A stretch of 64,000 nt of DNA from Streptomyces fildesensis (GCF_016107395.1 NZ_JAAIKO010000015.1:1-64000), one strand, 5' to 3'. Positions 45,136-53,979 are shown, numbered from the stretch's first letter. Made by a program: numbers and translations. Notes: generated by a model from the sequence alone, not told the origin.

Positions 45136-46587
45136 ATGGCCGACATGAGTGAACTGGCTGAACGGAAATGGCAGTCGAGCCGCCGACAGCGGGCCGCCGC
45201 GCCCGCCTGGGCGGTGCTCGCGGCCGTCTGCGCCGGGCAGTTCCTCGTCGTGCTGGACGTCTCGGTGGTGAATGTCGCGCTGCCGTCCATACGGACCGGC
45301 CTCGGACTCCACGAGGCCGGTCTGCAATGGGTGATCAACGCCTACGCGCTGACGTTCGCGGGATTCCTGCTGCTCGGCGGCCGGGCCGCCGATCTCTTCG
45401 GCAGAAAGCGGGTCTTCCTCGCCGGGCTGCTGCTGTTCGCGGTGGCGAGCCTGGCGGGCGGGATCGCCACCGCACCGTGGCTGCTGATCGCGGCCCGCGC
45501 GGTGCAGGGCGTCGGGGCGGCCCTGCTGTCACCGACCACCCTCACGATTCTCACCGCCGCCTTCCCACCCGGTCCGGCCAGGACCCGCGCCATCGGCACC
45601 TGGAGCGCGGTCGGCGCGGCCGGCGGCGCCTCGGGCGGGCTGATCGGGGGGCTGCTCACCAACTACCTGTCCTGGCGCTGGGTGTTGCTGGTGAACGTGC
45701 CGATCGGCGTCCTCGTGCTGATCGCCGCGGTGCTGTGGCTGCCGGAGAGCCGCGGCGGCACCGTCCGCCGGCTCGACGTGCCCGGCGCGGTGCTCGTGAC
45801 GGCGGGCATGGCCACCCTCGCGTACGGCATCGCGCAGACCGAATCGCACGGCTGGACCACTCCTGACTCGCTCGTACCGCTGCTCGGCGGACTGGCGGTG
45901 CTGGCCGGATTCCTCGCGGTGCAGGCGCGGACCCGGGAACCGCTGATGCCGCTCGGGCTGTTCCGGATCCGCTCGGTCTCGTCCGCCAACTCCGTGCTGC
46001 TGGTGACCAGCGCCGGATCGTTCGCGATGTGGTACTTCCTGACCCTCTCCATGCAGAACGTGCTGCACTACAGCCCGTTGCGCGCCGGGCTGTGCTTTCT
46101 GCCGCACACCCTGTCGATCATCCTCGGCTCGAAGCTCGCCCCCCGGCTGATGGGCCGGTGGGGTGTCAGAACGGTCGGCGCGCTGGGCGGCGTTCTCATG
46201 GCGGGCGGCATGGTGTGGCAGTCCCGGCTGACGCCCGACGGCACGTTCGCCGGAACGATCCTGGCGCCCGGCATCATGATGGCGCTCGGCGGCGGACTGC
46301 TGCTGACCCCCGTCGCGACCGCGGCCACCACCGGCGCCGACCCCTCCGACCAGGGCCTGGTCTCCGGTCTGCTCAACACCTCCCGCACCCTCGGCGGGGC
46401 GCTCGGCCTGACCGTCCTCGCGACCGTCGCCGCGTCGCACACCGGCTCCCGCACCGCCGCAGGCGACTCCGCGGAACAGGCCCTCGCCTCGGGTTACAGC
46501 TCGGCGTTCCTGGTCGCCTCGGGGGTGGTGCTGGTCGGCACCCTCATGATCGTCCTGCTGCCGGCCGGTGCCCGCCGCGCCGGCTGA
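45136..46587 (+). CDS. DHA2-family MFS transporter
   Basis: A 483-residue 14-helix drug:H+ antiporter of the EmrB/QacA type. Helix 1 carries the motif VVLDVSVVNVALPSI, motif A is GGRAADLFGRKRVFLAG, and the motif C-like GAAGGASGGLIGGLL is present. Unlike the transporter at 8596-10647 it has no soluble C-terminal domain. The ATG at 45136 follows GGGAGGGGACC. It converges on the two-component regulator gene with 15 bp between the stops. Substrate unknown. Confidence 0.88.
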   Translation: MADMSELAERKWQSSRRQRAAAPAWAVLAAVCAGQFLVVLDVSVVNVALPSIRTGLGLHEAGLQWVINAYALTFAGFLLLGGRAADLFGRKRVFLAGLLLFAVASLAGGIATAPWLLIAARAVQGVGAALLSPTTLTILTAAFPPGPARTRAIGTWSAVGAAGGASGGLIGGLLTNYLSWRWVLLVNVPIGVLVLIAAVLWLPESRGGTVRRLDVPGAVLVTAGMATLAYGIAQTESHGWTTPDSLVPLLGGLAVLAGFLAVQARTREPLMPLGLFRIRSVSSANSVLLVTSAGSFAMWYFLTLSMQNVLHYSPLRAGLCFLPHTLSIILGSKLAPRLMGRWGVRTVGALGGVLMAGGMVWQSRLTPDGTFAGTILAPGIMMALGGGLLLTPVATAATTGADPSDQGLVSGLLNTSRTLGGALGLTVLATVAASHTGSRTAAGDSAEQALASGYSSAFLVASGVVLVGTLMIVLLPAGARRAG

Positions 46588-46602
46588 CAACGACCGAGGG
46601 GG

Positions 46603-47217
46603 CTACAGCCAGCCGTTCTGGCGGGCCGAGCGGACGGCCTCCATGCGGTTGCGGGTGCCGGTCTTGCCGATGGCCGAGGAGAGGTAGTTGCGGACGGTGG
46701 ACTCCGAGAGGTGGAGTTTGCCCGCGATGTCGGAGACGGTCGCTCCGTCGGCGGCCGCGTTGAGCACATCCTGCTCCCGGGCCGTGAGCGGGCTCGGGCC
46801 GGCGCTCAGGGCGGCTGCCGCGAGGGCCGGGTCGACGACGCGTTCGCCGGCCAGGACACGGCGGATGGCGCCCGCGAGGTCCTCGACCGGTCCGTCCTTG
46901 ACCAGGAAGCCGGCGGCGCCCGCCTCCATCGCGCGGCGCAGATATCCCGGACGGCCGAAGGTGGTGAGTATCAGCACCTGGCAGGACGGCAGTTGCTTGC
47001 GCAGGTCGGCGGCGGCGTCGAGGCCGCTGCGGCCGGGGAGTTCGATGTCGAGCAGCGCGATGTCCGGCCGGGCGGCGAGCGCCGCCTCGACGATCAGGTC
47101 GCCGGCCGCCACCTGGGCGACGACCTCGATGTCGTCCTCCAGGTCCAGGAGGAGCGCCAGCGCGCCCCGCATCATGCCCTGGTCCTCGGCGAGCAGTACC
47201 CGGATCGGGTCGGTCAT
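46603..47217 (-). CDS. NarL/FixJ-family response regulator
   Basis: A 204-residue response regulator. The receiver has the acidic pocket VLLAEDQGMMRGAL and phospho-Asp in IALLDIELPGRSGLD (near residue 53), and the Lys in FLVKDGPVEDL. The DNA-binding half is LTAREQDVLNAAADGATVSDIAGKLHLSESTVRNYLSSAIGKTGTRNR (LuxR type). The start overlaps the kinase stop by 4 bases. DesR-like regulators of this type typically control an adjacent ABC transporter. Here the adjacent ABC genes are deleted (48470-48727), so the regulator may lack its local target. Confidence 0.88.
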   Translation of the reverse strand: MTDPIRVLLAEDQGMMRGALALLLDLEDDIEVVAQVAAGDLIVEAALAARPDIALLDIELPGRSGLDAAADLRKQLPSCQVLILTTFGRPGYLRRAMEAGAAGFLVKDGPVEDLAGAIRRVLAGERVVDPALAAAALSAGPSPLTAREQDVLNAAADGATVSDIAGKLHLSESTVRNYLSSAIGKTGTRNRMEAVRSARQNGWL

Positions 47218-48473
47218 GCGGCGTTTTCCTCCTCGACGGGCAGTTCCGCGGTCACCTGGAAGCCGCGGCGCTGCGCCGGGCCCGAGTCCAGGGAGCCGCC
47301 GGCCGCGGCGAGCCGTTCCGACAGGCCCTTGAGGCCGGTGCCGATGCGGTGCGCCGTGGTGGTGGCAGCCGTCGCCGAGCTTACGCCGGAGCCGTTGTCG
47401 GTGATCGTCAGGCGGGCTCTTCCGCCGGCGGAGCGCAGCTCGATCTCGCACGAGGAAGCGCCGCTGTGCCGTACGACGTTGGTGACGCCCTCGCGGACCA
47501 CCCAGCCCAGCAGGGCCTCGGCCTGCGGGGGCAGCGGCGGCCCGGATTCCAGCACGACGACCTCGATGTCGGAGGCGGACAGCGCGGACCGGGCCCGGTC
47601 CAGCTCGGTGGCCAGGCTGCCCTCGCGGTAGCCGGTGACGGCCTCGCGGATCTCGGTGAGGGCCTGCCGGCCGACCGCCTCGATGTCGGCGACCTGGGTG
47701 AGCGCGGCGTCCATGTCGCGCGGCGCGAGCCGGCGGGCGGCCTCGGACTTGACCACGATGACGGAGAGCGTGTGCCCGAGCAGATCGTGCAGATCGCGGG
47801 AGAAGCGCATCCGCTCCTCCGCCACCGCGCTGCGCGCCAGCTCCTGGCGGGTGGCCTTGAGCATGCGGACGGCGTCGAAGAGGGTGAGGATCACCGAGAC
47901 GACCAGGCCGGACAGGAAGGTGCCGTAGGAGAGGGTGGCGGTGTTCCAGAAGGTCTCGTGGTGCACCATCCCCGCGATGATCCCGGCCGAGGCGCTGAGT
48001 CCGATCAGCACGATGCCGAGCCGGCGGCCGCGGGCGCTGACCCCGCACGCCAGCGACAGCAGCGGGAAGAGCAGCAGCCAGTTGCCCCCGTAGCCGAGGG
48101 TGAGGGCGAGGGTGCCGGCGGCCTGGGCGATCAGCAGCCGCACCGGTACCGGGCCGCCCCTGAAGCGGTCGCTGAAACCGGCGCGGACGGCGCAGACGTA
48201 GAGGACGCAGAACGCGGCGAGACCGGGACCGGCCAGCCAGGGGAACGCCACCTGGCCCGTGGCCACGTCGACGGCGGGTCCGCTGGCCATCAGCAGCCAG
48301 GGGATGAGCGACCCGCCGTCCGGGCCCTTCATCCGGTCGATCTCCTCGCCGAAGTCCCGGGGCGCGTTCCCACCGCAGTCACCCCGCCCGCCGAAGGCCC
48401 GCCGCCCCCACATGTCGACCATGTCCGTTCCACTCCCCGTCCCGCCTGCACCGCGTCGATCAGCCCACATCAT
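47214..48473 (-). CDS. NarL-type sensor histidine kinase
   Basis: A 419-residue kinase with five or six N-terminal hydrophobic segments (PWLAGPGLAAFCVLYVC, LLIAQAAGTLALTLGYGG, LGIVLIGLSASAGIIAGM, SYGTFLSGLVVSVILTL). The dimerisation helix has the phospho-His in MRFSRDLHDLLGHTLSVIVVKSEAARRL (HisKA_3). The ATPase domain has VVREGVTNVVRHSGA (N box) and ARLTITDNGSGVSS (G1 box). The start overlaps the stop of the ABC fusion fragment (ATGA), so the kinase was translated from a transporter operon. The first residues (MMWADRRGAG) are not conserved; an internal ATG 20 or so codons later is possible. Confidence 0.85.
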   Translation of the reverse strand: MMWADRRGAGGTGSGTDMVDMWGRRAFGGRGDCGGNAPRDFGEEIDRMKGPDGGSLIPWLLMASGPAVDVATGQVAFPWLAGPGLAAFCVLYVCAVRAGFSDRFRGGPVPVRLLIAQAAGTLALTLGYGGNWLLLFPLLSLACGVSARGRRLGIVLIGLSASAGIIAGMVHHETFWNTATLSYGTFLSGLVVSVILTLFDAVRMLKATRQELARSAVAEERMRFSRDLHDLLGHTLSVIVVKSEAARRLAPRDMDAALTQVADIEAVGRQALTEIREAVTGYREGSLATELDRARSALSASDIEVVVLESGPPLPPQAEALLGWVVREGVTNVVRHSGASSCEIELRSAGGRARLTITDNGSGVSSATAATTTAHRIGTGLKGLSERLAAAGGSLDSGPAQRRGFQVTAELPVEEENAA

Positions 48474-48727
48474 GCGGTACGCGCCCCCCGGCGGTAAGAG
48501 AGGACCGCGTATCCGCCGAACAGCCGCACCTCGCCGGCGTCCGGCGCGTCCAGCCCCAGCAGCAGGCCGATCGCGGTGGATTTCCCGGCCCCGTTGCGGC
48601 CCAGCAGGGCCACGGCCTCACCGCGCCGGATATCCAGGTCGATCCCGTACACGGCGCGGACGCCGCCGAAGGCCTTGACCGCCCCGGAGAACCGCACCGC
48701 GGGCTCGCTCGCCATGGTTGTCGTCAT
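48470..48727 (-). pseudogene. ABC ATPase N-terminus fused to an ABC-2 permease tail (internal deletion)
   Basis: An 85-codon frame. It starts as a normal ABC ATPase (VRFSGAVKAFGGVRAVYGIDLD, then Walker A LLGRNGAGKSTAIGLL, DAPDAGEVRLFGG). At about 48512-48516 it switches to YAVLSYRRGARTA, the usual C-terminus of an ABC-2 permease. The signature, Walker B, switch regions and the whole permease are missing. The intact layout would be ATPase-permease-kinase-regulator with overlaps, and the permease/kinase overlap is preserved here (ATGA). The deletion therefore joined two genes in frame, removing perhaps 1.4-1.7 kb by comparison with typical lengths. Non-functional as a transporter. Confidence 0.78.
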
Positions 48728-48812
48728 GCCGTAGACGGTACGGAGAGCGCCCCTGACCTCGGCAGAGGGGAATGTACGGGGTCGGCCGGGACTAATGTCA
48801 CCGGTGGTGTGA

Positions 48813-48829
48813 TCTGATGGTGCGTCAGC
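48813..48829. promoter_or_regulatory. Second-type operator TCTGAT-GGTGC-GTCAGC
   Basis: Matches TCTGAC-N5-GTCAGA with one changed base per half. It lies 40 bp upstream of a perfect KstR box in the promoter region of the MaoC-ADH-SDR operon. Confidence 0.5.
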
Positions 48830-48867
48830 TATTCACAGGCCCAGGGCGATGCGTTATACATGAGCCA

Positions 48868-48889
48868 CTGCTAGAACACGTTCTAGCAG
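48868..48889. promoter_or_regulatory. Perfect KstR operator CTGCTAGAAC-AC-GTTCTAGCAG
   Basis: A 22-bp palindrome with 10-bp perfect arms containing TAGAACACGTTCTA, which fits the KstR consensus exactly. It is the best-formed box in the window. It lies 160 bp upstream of the MaoC gene start and 141 bp from the divergent ABC fragment. Confidence 0.82.
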
Positions 48890-49049
48890 TCCGTGATCGA
48901 CCCCGGCGCGGCCGACGGTGCGGACAGTCGCGCCGGGGTCCTCCAAGACACGCGGGCACCGCCGTCGGCGCCCGCCGGCCCGTATCCGGCGCCCGCCCGC
49001 GCCGGTCAGCGCCTGTCCCTGTCCCCACGGCGAAGGAGCCAGCCGGACC

Positions 49050-49904
49050 ATGCCCATCGACGTCGCGAAGGCCACCGCGGCCGAGCCCCGCACCACCGAC
49101 CTCGCCTGGGACCACAAGGACGTCCTGCTCTACCACCTGGGCGTGGGCGCGGGCCGGCCCGCCACCGATCCCGACGAGCTGCGCTACACGCTGGAGAGCA
49201 GACTGCAGGTCCTGCCCAGCTTCGTGACCGTCGCGGGCGGCAGCCTCGCCGCCGCGGGCGGGCTCAGCGCGCCCGGGATCGACGTGAACCTCGCCGCCGT
49301 GCTGCACGGCGGCCAGCGCATCGAACTGCACCGCCCGATCCCGGTCACCGGGGAGGCCGTGCAGACCAGCCGGATCGCCGCTGTGTACGACAAGGGCAAG
49401 GCGGCCGTCATCGTGCTGCGCTCCGAAGTCGCCGACGACGAGGGGCCGTTGTGGGCGGCCGACACCCAGATCTTCGTCCGCGGCGAGGGCGGCTTCGGCG
49501 GCGACCGCGGCCCCACCGTCCGGACCGAGGCGCCCGGCCGGGAGCCGGACCGCACCGCCGAGATCACCACCCGCGAGGACCAGGCGCTGCTCTACCGGCT
49601 TTCCGGCGACTGGAACCCGCTGCACGCGGACCCCGAGTTCGCCAAGGTCGCCGGCTTCGACAAGCCGATCCTGCACGGTCTGTGCTCGTACGGGATCGTC
49701 CTCAAGGCCGTCGTCGACACGATGCTCGACGGCGATGTGGCGCGGGTCCGCGCCTACTCCACCCGCTTCGCCGGGATCTTCTTCCCCGGCGAGACGCTGC
49801 GCGTGCGGATGTGGCGCGAGGACGGCCGCATCCAGGTGTCGGCGACCTCGGCCGACCGGGACGACGCACCGGTCCTCGCGGACACGGTCGTCGAACACGC
49901 GTAA
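49050..49904 (+). CDS. MaoC-type enoyl-CoA hydratase 2 (double hot-dog)
   Basis: A 284-residue two-domain hot-dog hydratase. The N-domain starts RTTDLAWDHKDVLLYHLGVGAG, and the C-domain carries the hydratase-2 motif YRLSGDWNPLHADPEFAKVAGFDKPILHGLCSYG, with catalytic Asp and His. Such enzymes hydrate trans-2-enoyl-CoA to (3R)-hydroxyacyl-CoA. The arrangement recalls M. tuberculosis Rv3538 of the cholesterol region. GAAGGAGCC lies upstream of the ATG. It is the first gene of a three-gene KstR-type operon with an alcohol dehydrogenase and an SDR. Confidence 0.88.
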   Translation: MPIDVAKATAAEPRTTDLAWDHKDVLLYHLGVGAGRPATDPDELRYTLESRLQVLPSFVTVAGGSLAAAGGLSAPGIDVNLAAVLHGGQRIELHRPIPVTGEAVQTSRIAAVYDKGKAAVIVLRSEVADDEGPLWAADTQIFVRGEGGFGGDRGPTVRTEAPGREPDRTAEITTREDQALLYRLSGDWNPLHADPEFAKVAGFDKPILHGLCSYGIVLKAVVDTMLDGDVARVRAYSTRFAGIFFPGETLRVRMWREDGRIQVSATSADRDDAPVLADTVVEHA

Positions 49905-49975
49905 CTCCGCCGGCGCACCACCGCACCACCCGCAGGACCCCGCACCATTCCGCACCTCGCGAAGGGAGCCGCCCC

Positions 49976-51052
49976 GTGCGCGCAGCAATCCAGCAGGAGA
50001 TAGGCCAGGACAAGCTCGAAGTCGTCGACGACATCGAGGCGGTGGGATTCGGACCCGGCAAGGTGCGGATCCGCATCCGGGCGACCGGACTGTGTCACTC
50101 CGACCTCTCGGCGATGAGCGGCGTGCTGCCGCAGCCCGCGCCGTTCGTGCCCGGCCACGAAGGCGCCGGCGAGATCATCGAGGTCGGCGAAGGCGTCACC
50201 AACGTCAAGGCGGGCGACCGCGTGCTGGTCTGCTGGCTGCCGGCCTGCGGCGCCTGTGCGTCCTGCAAGCGCGGCCAGACCCAGCTGTGCATCGCCGGCT
50301 TCCTCAACGCCGGCACCCCCAACTACAAGCGCCCCGGCGGCGATGTCTTCGGCTTCGCCGGCACCGGCACCTTCGCCGAGGAGGTCGTCGTCGACGCGTT
50401 GTGCGCCGTCCCGATCCCGGACGACGTGCCGTACGAGATCGCCGCGCTGATCGGCTGCGGCGTCACCACCGGCATCGGCGCCGCCATCAACACCGCCAAG
50501 GTGGAGGCCGGTTCCTCGGTCGCCGTCATCGGCTGCGGCGGGGTCGGCATCAGCGTCATCCAGGGCGCGCGGGCGCTCGGCGCCGCCGAGATCGTCGCCA
50601 TCGACCCGGTCGAGAGCCGGCGCGAGGCGGCCCTGCGGTTCGGCGCCACCGAGGGCATCGCCCCCGACGGGCTCGCCGACGCCAAGAACCGCATCACCGC
50701 GGGCGAGGGCTTCGACTACGTCTTCGAGGTCGTCGGCAAGTCCGCCACCGCCCGCACCGCGTACGAGAACACCCGCCGCGGCGGCACCCTGTGCATCGTC
50801 GGTGCGGGCGCCATGGACGACAACCTGCAGATCAACATGTTCGAGCTGTTCTTCGACGAGAAGCGCATCCTGCCGTCGCTCTACGGCGGCGGCGACGTGC
50901 TGCGCTCCTACGAGCGCGTCATCAAGCTCTGGCGCGCCGGCCGCATCGACCTGGAGGGCCTGATCACCCACCGGGTGCGGCTGGAGGAGATCAACGACGC
51001 GATCGACCAGATGCGGACCGGCGAGGCGCTGCGCACCTGCATCACCATCTGA
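49976..51052 (+). CDS. Zinc-dependent alcohol dehydrogenase
   Basis: A 358-residue medium-chain dehydrogenase. Catalytic Zn ligands lie in ATGLCHSDLSAMSG (Cys) and FVPGHEGAGEI (His, Glu). The structural Zn lobe is CGACASCKRGQTQLC (four Cys). The NAD Rossmann motif is IGCGGVGISVIQGARALGA. The N-terminus MRAAIQQEIGQDKLEV, with V-first GTG start and GAAGGGAGCC upstream, is normal. Length and motifs are like actinobacterial AdhB/NDMA-type enzymes. In the catabolon it could oxidise the C26 alcohol from the P450 to the aldehyde for the ALDH. That assignment is inference. Confidence 0.88.
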   Translation: MRAAIQQEIGQDKLEVVDDIEAVGFGPGKVRIRIRATGLCHSDLSAMSGVLPQPAPFVPGHEGAGEIIEVGEGVTNVKAGDRVLVCWLPACGACASCKRGQTQLCIAGFLNAGTPNYKRPGGDVFGFAGTGTFAEEVVVDALCAVPIPDDVPYEIAALIGCGVTTGIGAAINTAKVEAGSSVAVIGCGGVGISVIQGARALGAAEIVAIDPVESRREAALRFGATEGIAPDGLADAKNRITAGEGFDYVFEVVGKSATARTAYENTRRGGTLCIVGAGAMDDNLQINMFELFFDEKRILPSLYGGGDVLRSYERVIKLWRAGRIDLEGLITHRVRLEEINDAIDQMRTGEALRTCITI

Positions 51053-51101
51053 TCCGTCCGAACCCACACCTGTCGCTGTAGATGTAGCTGAGAGGACCAG
51101 G

Positions 51102-52049
51102 ATGTCTGTGCACGGGCAGCAACTGTCGGGTCTGGCCGCGATCGTCACCGGGGCCGGGCGCGGCCTCGGGCGCGCCGAGGCCCTGGAGTTGGGACGGCTC
51201 GGCGCGAGTGTCGTCGTCAACGACTTCGGGCAGCCGGGCCGGGACGGCTCCGGCGCGGCGTCCGCCACCCCGGCGGAGGAGGTCGCGGCCGAGATCGTCG
51301 CGGCGGGCGGGCAGGCCGTCGCCCACCACGGCGACGTGGCCGACTTCGAGGAGGCCCGCGGGCTGGTCCAGCTCGCCGTCGACACCTACGGAAAGCTCGA
51401 CATCCTGGTCAACAACGCGGGCATCCTCCGCGACCGGATGATCTTCTCCATGTCGGAGGCGGAGTGGGACGCGGTGATCCACGTCCATCTCAAGGGCCAC
51501 TTCAACACGACCCACTTCGCGGCCGTGCACTGGCGGGAACGCTCCAAGGCGGCGGGCGGCCCGGTCTACGGCCGGGTCGTCAACACCTCCTCCGAGGCGT
51601 TCCTCGCCGGCTCGGCCGGGCAGCCCAACTACGCCGCCGCCAAGGGCGGCATCGTCGGGCTCACCACCTCCACGGCGCTCGCGCTCGGCAAGTACGGAGT
51701 CACCGCCAACGCGATCTGCCCGCGGGCCCGCACCCGGATGACGGAGGACGTCTTCGCGGGCTTCCTGGAGGTGGAGGAGGGTCTCGACCCGCTCGCCCCC
51801 GAGCATGTCTCACCGCTCGTCGGCTACCTCGCCTCACCTGCGGCCGCGCGCGCCAACGGCCAGCTCTTCGTGGTGCACGGCGGCATGGTCGCGGTCATCG
51901 ACCGCCCCCGCGTCGCCGCCAAGTTCGACACCGCCAAGGACGTCTTCAGCCACGACGAACTCGACGGCCTGCTGACCCCGTACTACGCGGACCGCGACCC
52001 GAACCACACGTTCGCGGCCACGGAAGTGCTGGGCCTCAAGCACGAGTAG
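51102..52049 (+). CDS. Short-chain dehydrogenase (Hsd4A/ChsB1-like)
   Basis: A 315-residue SDR. The NAD motif is IVTGAGRGLGRAEA, the second motif LVNNAGILRDRM, and the catalytic residues are Ser in VVNTSSEAFLAGS and Tyr/Lys in PNYAAAKGGIVG. The C-terminal extension of about 60 residues after the SDR core (HEDELDGLL-like, with PYYADRDPNHTFAATEVLGLKHE) is usual for peroxisomal multifunctional-type SDRs and M. tuberculosis Rv3502c. That enzyme oxidises a 3-hydroxyacyl-CoA of the steroid side chain. AGAGGACC is upstream of the ATG. Last gene of the operon; its terminal codons seed the tandem repeat at 52041. Confidence 0.87.
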   Translation: MSVHGQQLSGLAAIVTGAGRGLGRAEALELGRLGASVVVNDFGQPGRDGSGAASATPAEEVAAEIVAAGGQAVAHHGDVADFEEARGLVQLAVDTYGKLDILVNNAGILRDRMIFSMSEAEWDAVIHVHLKGHFNTTHFAAVHWRERSKAAGGPVYGRVVNTSSEAFLAGSAGQPNYAAAKGGIVGLTTSTALALGKYGVTANAICPRARTRMTEDVFAGFLEVEEGLDPLAPEHVSPLVGYLASPAAARANGQLFVVHGGMVAVIDRPRVAAKFDTAKDVFSHDELDGLLTPYYADRDPNHTFAATEVLGLKHE

Positions 52050-52102
52050 CCCTGAGCACGAGTAGTCCTGAGCACGAGTACTCCTGACCACGAGTAGTCC
52101 TG
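52041..52102. repeat. Tandem repeat of CACGAGTAGTCCTGAG, four copies
   Basis: Four 16-bp units with one or two changes each (the last partial). The first copy contains the last two codons (His-Glu) and stop of the SDR gene, so the array looks like repeated duplication of the gene's end. A GC-rich inverted repeat (GGCCGGCCGGCCGAC... GTCAGCCGGCCGGTCC) follows at about 52111-52155 and may terminate both convergent transcripts. Confidence 0.75.
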
Positions 52103-52163
52103 CTGCTTGGGCCGGCCGGCCGACGAGACCCAGGGGTCCCGTCAGCCGGCCGGTCCTTCAGTC

Positions 52164-52298
52164 CTAGTCCTTGCTTCCCGCGGGGCGCCGGTGGCGGCCG
52201 TGCGGGTCGCCGTCGCTGTCGTGCGGCGAAGCGGTACCGCGGTGCCGACCCCCGGCGTTGTCGTGACTCTCGCCGGAGTCGGACGTGGATTCGGACAT
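52164..52298 (-). CDS. Small hydrophilic protein, 44 aa (hypothetical)
   Basis: Starts with ATG eight bases after GGGAG. The product has 44 residues and is rich in Ser, Asp, Gly, His and Arg (MSESTSDSGESHDNAGG, then HRGTASPHDSDGDPHGRHRR). It is predicted to be disordered and contains no cysteine or hydrophobic stretch. The ribosome-binding site and the in-frame stop support a real gene, but codon bias cannot be judged well at this length. Confidence 0.5.
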   Translation of the reverse strand: MSESTSDSGESHDNAGGRHRGTASPHDSDGDPHGRHRRPAGSKD

Positions 52299-52462
52299 GG
52301 AACGTCTCCCCGATGAATGGCGTGCCGGTTTGCGCTTGAAGCGGCCGAATATCCCCAACCCGGCCTGTGGGTACGCCCGTTGGTCACCCTCGGTGCCCGA
52401 GGGGTCCGGATCCGTAGCCCCCGGCGAGTGTAGTCGGCGGCCGTGTCCGGTGATCATCGGGG

Positions 52463-53620
52463 TTACCGTGCCCGCGCCGGGTCGAGCGGGGCCTGCTGGA
52501 GGGGGAGCACGGACATCGGCCTCGGCTCGTCCCCCGCAGGCCCGTCGACCGTGGCGGCACCCTCGACGGCCGCCCGTGGGGCACCCGTGACGGCCGCCAC
52601 GGGAGCCGCGGCCGGCGCCTCGTACTCGCTCAGCCCGAACGGCCAGCGCTCGCAGGCGTACGGCAGCCGCAGGGAGCCGCGCGCCGACCACAGCCCGGTG
52701 CCCGCGAGCCAGCCCTCGGGAGCGGTGAGCCACGTCACCGTCCGTTCGCCCGGCCGCCAGACCACGGGCGCGGCCCCGTCCGGCCCCTCGGCGCGCAGCG
52801 CCACCGCCGCCCCCTCCGGCATCAGTATCTGACCGGACTGCGCGGCGAACGGCGTGAGGACCGTGTCGGCCATCCGCAGCGCCTCCGGGAAGCGCACCGG
52901 ACGCCGGCTGCCCAGCACGCCCCAGCCGAGCCGGTCGGTGCCGGGTGCGTCGCTGCGCAGCATGAGCAGCCCGCTGTCGGGCTCGGCGAGCAGGACCCGG
53001 TCGTTGCTGTCCTCGGCGATCTGCAGCAGCGGGGTCACCTCGCCCTGCCGCAGATCGACGGCGACGGCCTTGGTGCGGCCGCCGTCCGGGCCGACGCGGT
53101 CGAGGGCGAGCATCCGGCCGGCGCGGTCCAGCCAGACGCCGCCGGTGCAGCGGCCCCGCACGGTGGCGAGCAGCTGCGGCCCGCCGCTGTGGTTGCCGCC
53201 GCCGCTGCCGCAGACCAGCCACACCTGGGTGGCGCCTTCGGTGGGGGCGAGCGCGAAGGCCGCTCCGGCGACCGGCGGCAGCAGCCGTACCTCCTTGCCC
53301 TCCAGGGACTTGAGGGAACCGAGCGGCAGTTCGCCGGTGCCGGGCCCCGTCGGGTAGAGCAGCGCGAGGTCGAAGCGGTCGGCGACGCGGCGGCGGATGA
53401 GCACCCGCCCGTCGGGCAGCGGCAGCACTTCGGTGCCGGGTTCCTCCGGCTGGTTGGCGGGCAGCGGGACGGTGTACGGCTCGGGGCCCGCCAGCGTCCA
53501 GCGCTCGGGGTACCAGCCCCCTTCGCCCGACTCGGTGAGGCAGGCCGCGTACGAGCCGTCGGACGCGATCGTGAACCCCGCCCGCAACACCGTGGCCTTT
53601 TCGATGGCACAAGCCGTCAT
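52463..53620 (-). CDS. Hypothetical protein, beta-propeller-like
   Basis: A 385-residue protein with recurring strand-turn units of about 50 residues (LPLPDGRVLIRRR, GGVWLDRAGRMLALDRVGPDGG, DSGLLMLRSDAPG, QSGQILMPEGAAVALR). These resemble blades of a beta-propeller without a catalytic motif. There is no signal peptide or membrane helix. The last 45 residues are Ala/Pro-rich. The ATG start lies 9 bases after GGAGGTGA; a GTG inside that ribosome-binding region is less likely. It may be a conserved Streptomyces protein but I do not recognise the family. No co-transcribed partner: the gap to 53980 has no other gene. Confidence 0.72.
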   Translation of the reverse strand: MTACAIEKATVLRAGFTIASDGSYAACLTESGEGGWYPERWTLAGPEPYTVPLPANQPEEPGTEVLPLPDGRVLIRRRVADRFDLALLYPTGPGTGELPLGSLKSLEGKEVRLLPPVAGAAFALAPTEGATQVWLVCGSGGGNHSGGPQLLATVRGRCTGGVWLDRAGRMLALDRVGPDGGRTKAVAVDLRQGEVTPLLQIAEDSNDRVLLAEPDSGLLMLRSDAPGTDRLGWGVLGSRRPVRFPEALRMADTVLTPFAAQSGQILMPEGAAVALRAEGPDGAAPVVWRPGERTVTWLTAPEGWLAGTGLWSARGSLRLPYACERWPFGLSEYEAPAAAPVAAVTGAPRAAVEGAATVDGPAGDEPRPMSVLPLQQAPLDPARAR

Positions 53621-53979
53621 GTGTTGGTTCACCTCCGGAGGACGACGCTAGTTTTCGCACTTCCGGACGATCAGCGCGAGTCGGTGCAGTTCACACGTAA
53701 GGGTGGCGGTTCTTCCGTTTGCCCAAGGATCGGACGCACGTTGTGATCCGTGACCGGAACCACATCTTCCGGACTTGGCGGGCGTCGCACAGCGGAGCAA
53801 GAGGAAAGGCTCGCCTTACCCGCGTCCGCGACGAGCCGGCAGCCCGTCCGGTACCTGACCGGTACCTGCCCGGCGCGTGTCCGGTGCTCGTCCGGCACGT
53901 GTCCGGTACTCGTCCGGTACCGGTCCCCTGGCCGCCCGCGATTCCGGTCGGCGCGGGGGAGGGCGGTAACCTTCCTCCC
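53621..53979. other. Intergenic with short degenerate repeats
   Basis: No gene with a ribosome-binding site is visible. Between about 53847 and 53929 short TCCGGTAC/TCCGGCAC units recur in alternation (GGTACCTGACCGGTACCTGC, then CGTGTCCGGTGCTCG...). They could form multiple overlapping hairpins. It must carry the promoters of the divergent 52463-53620 and Nif3-like genes. Confidence 0.5.
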
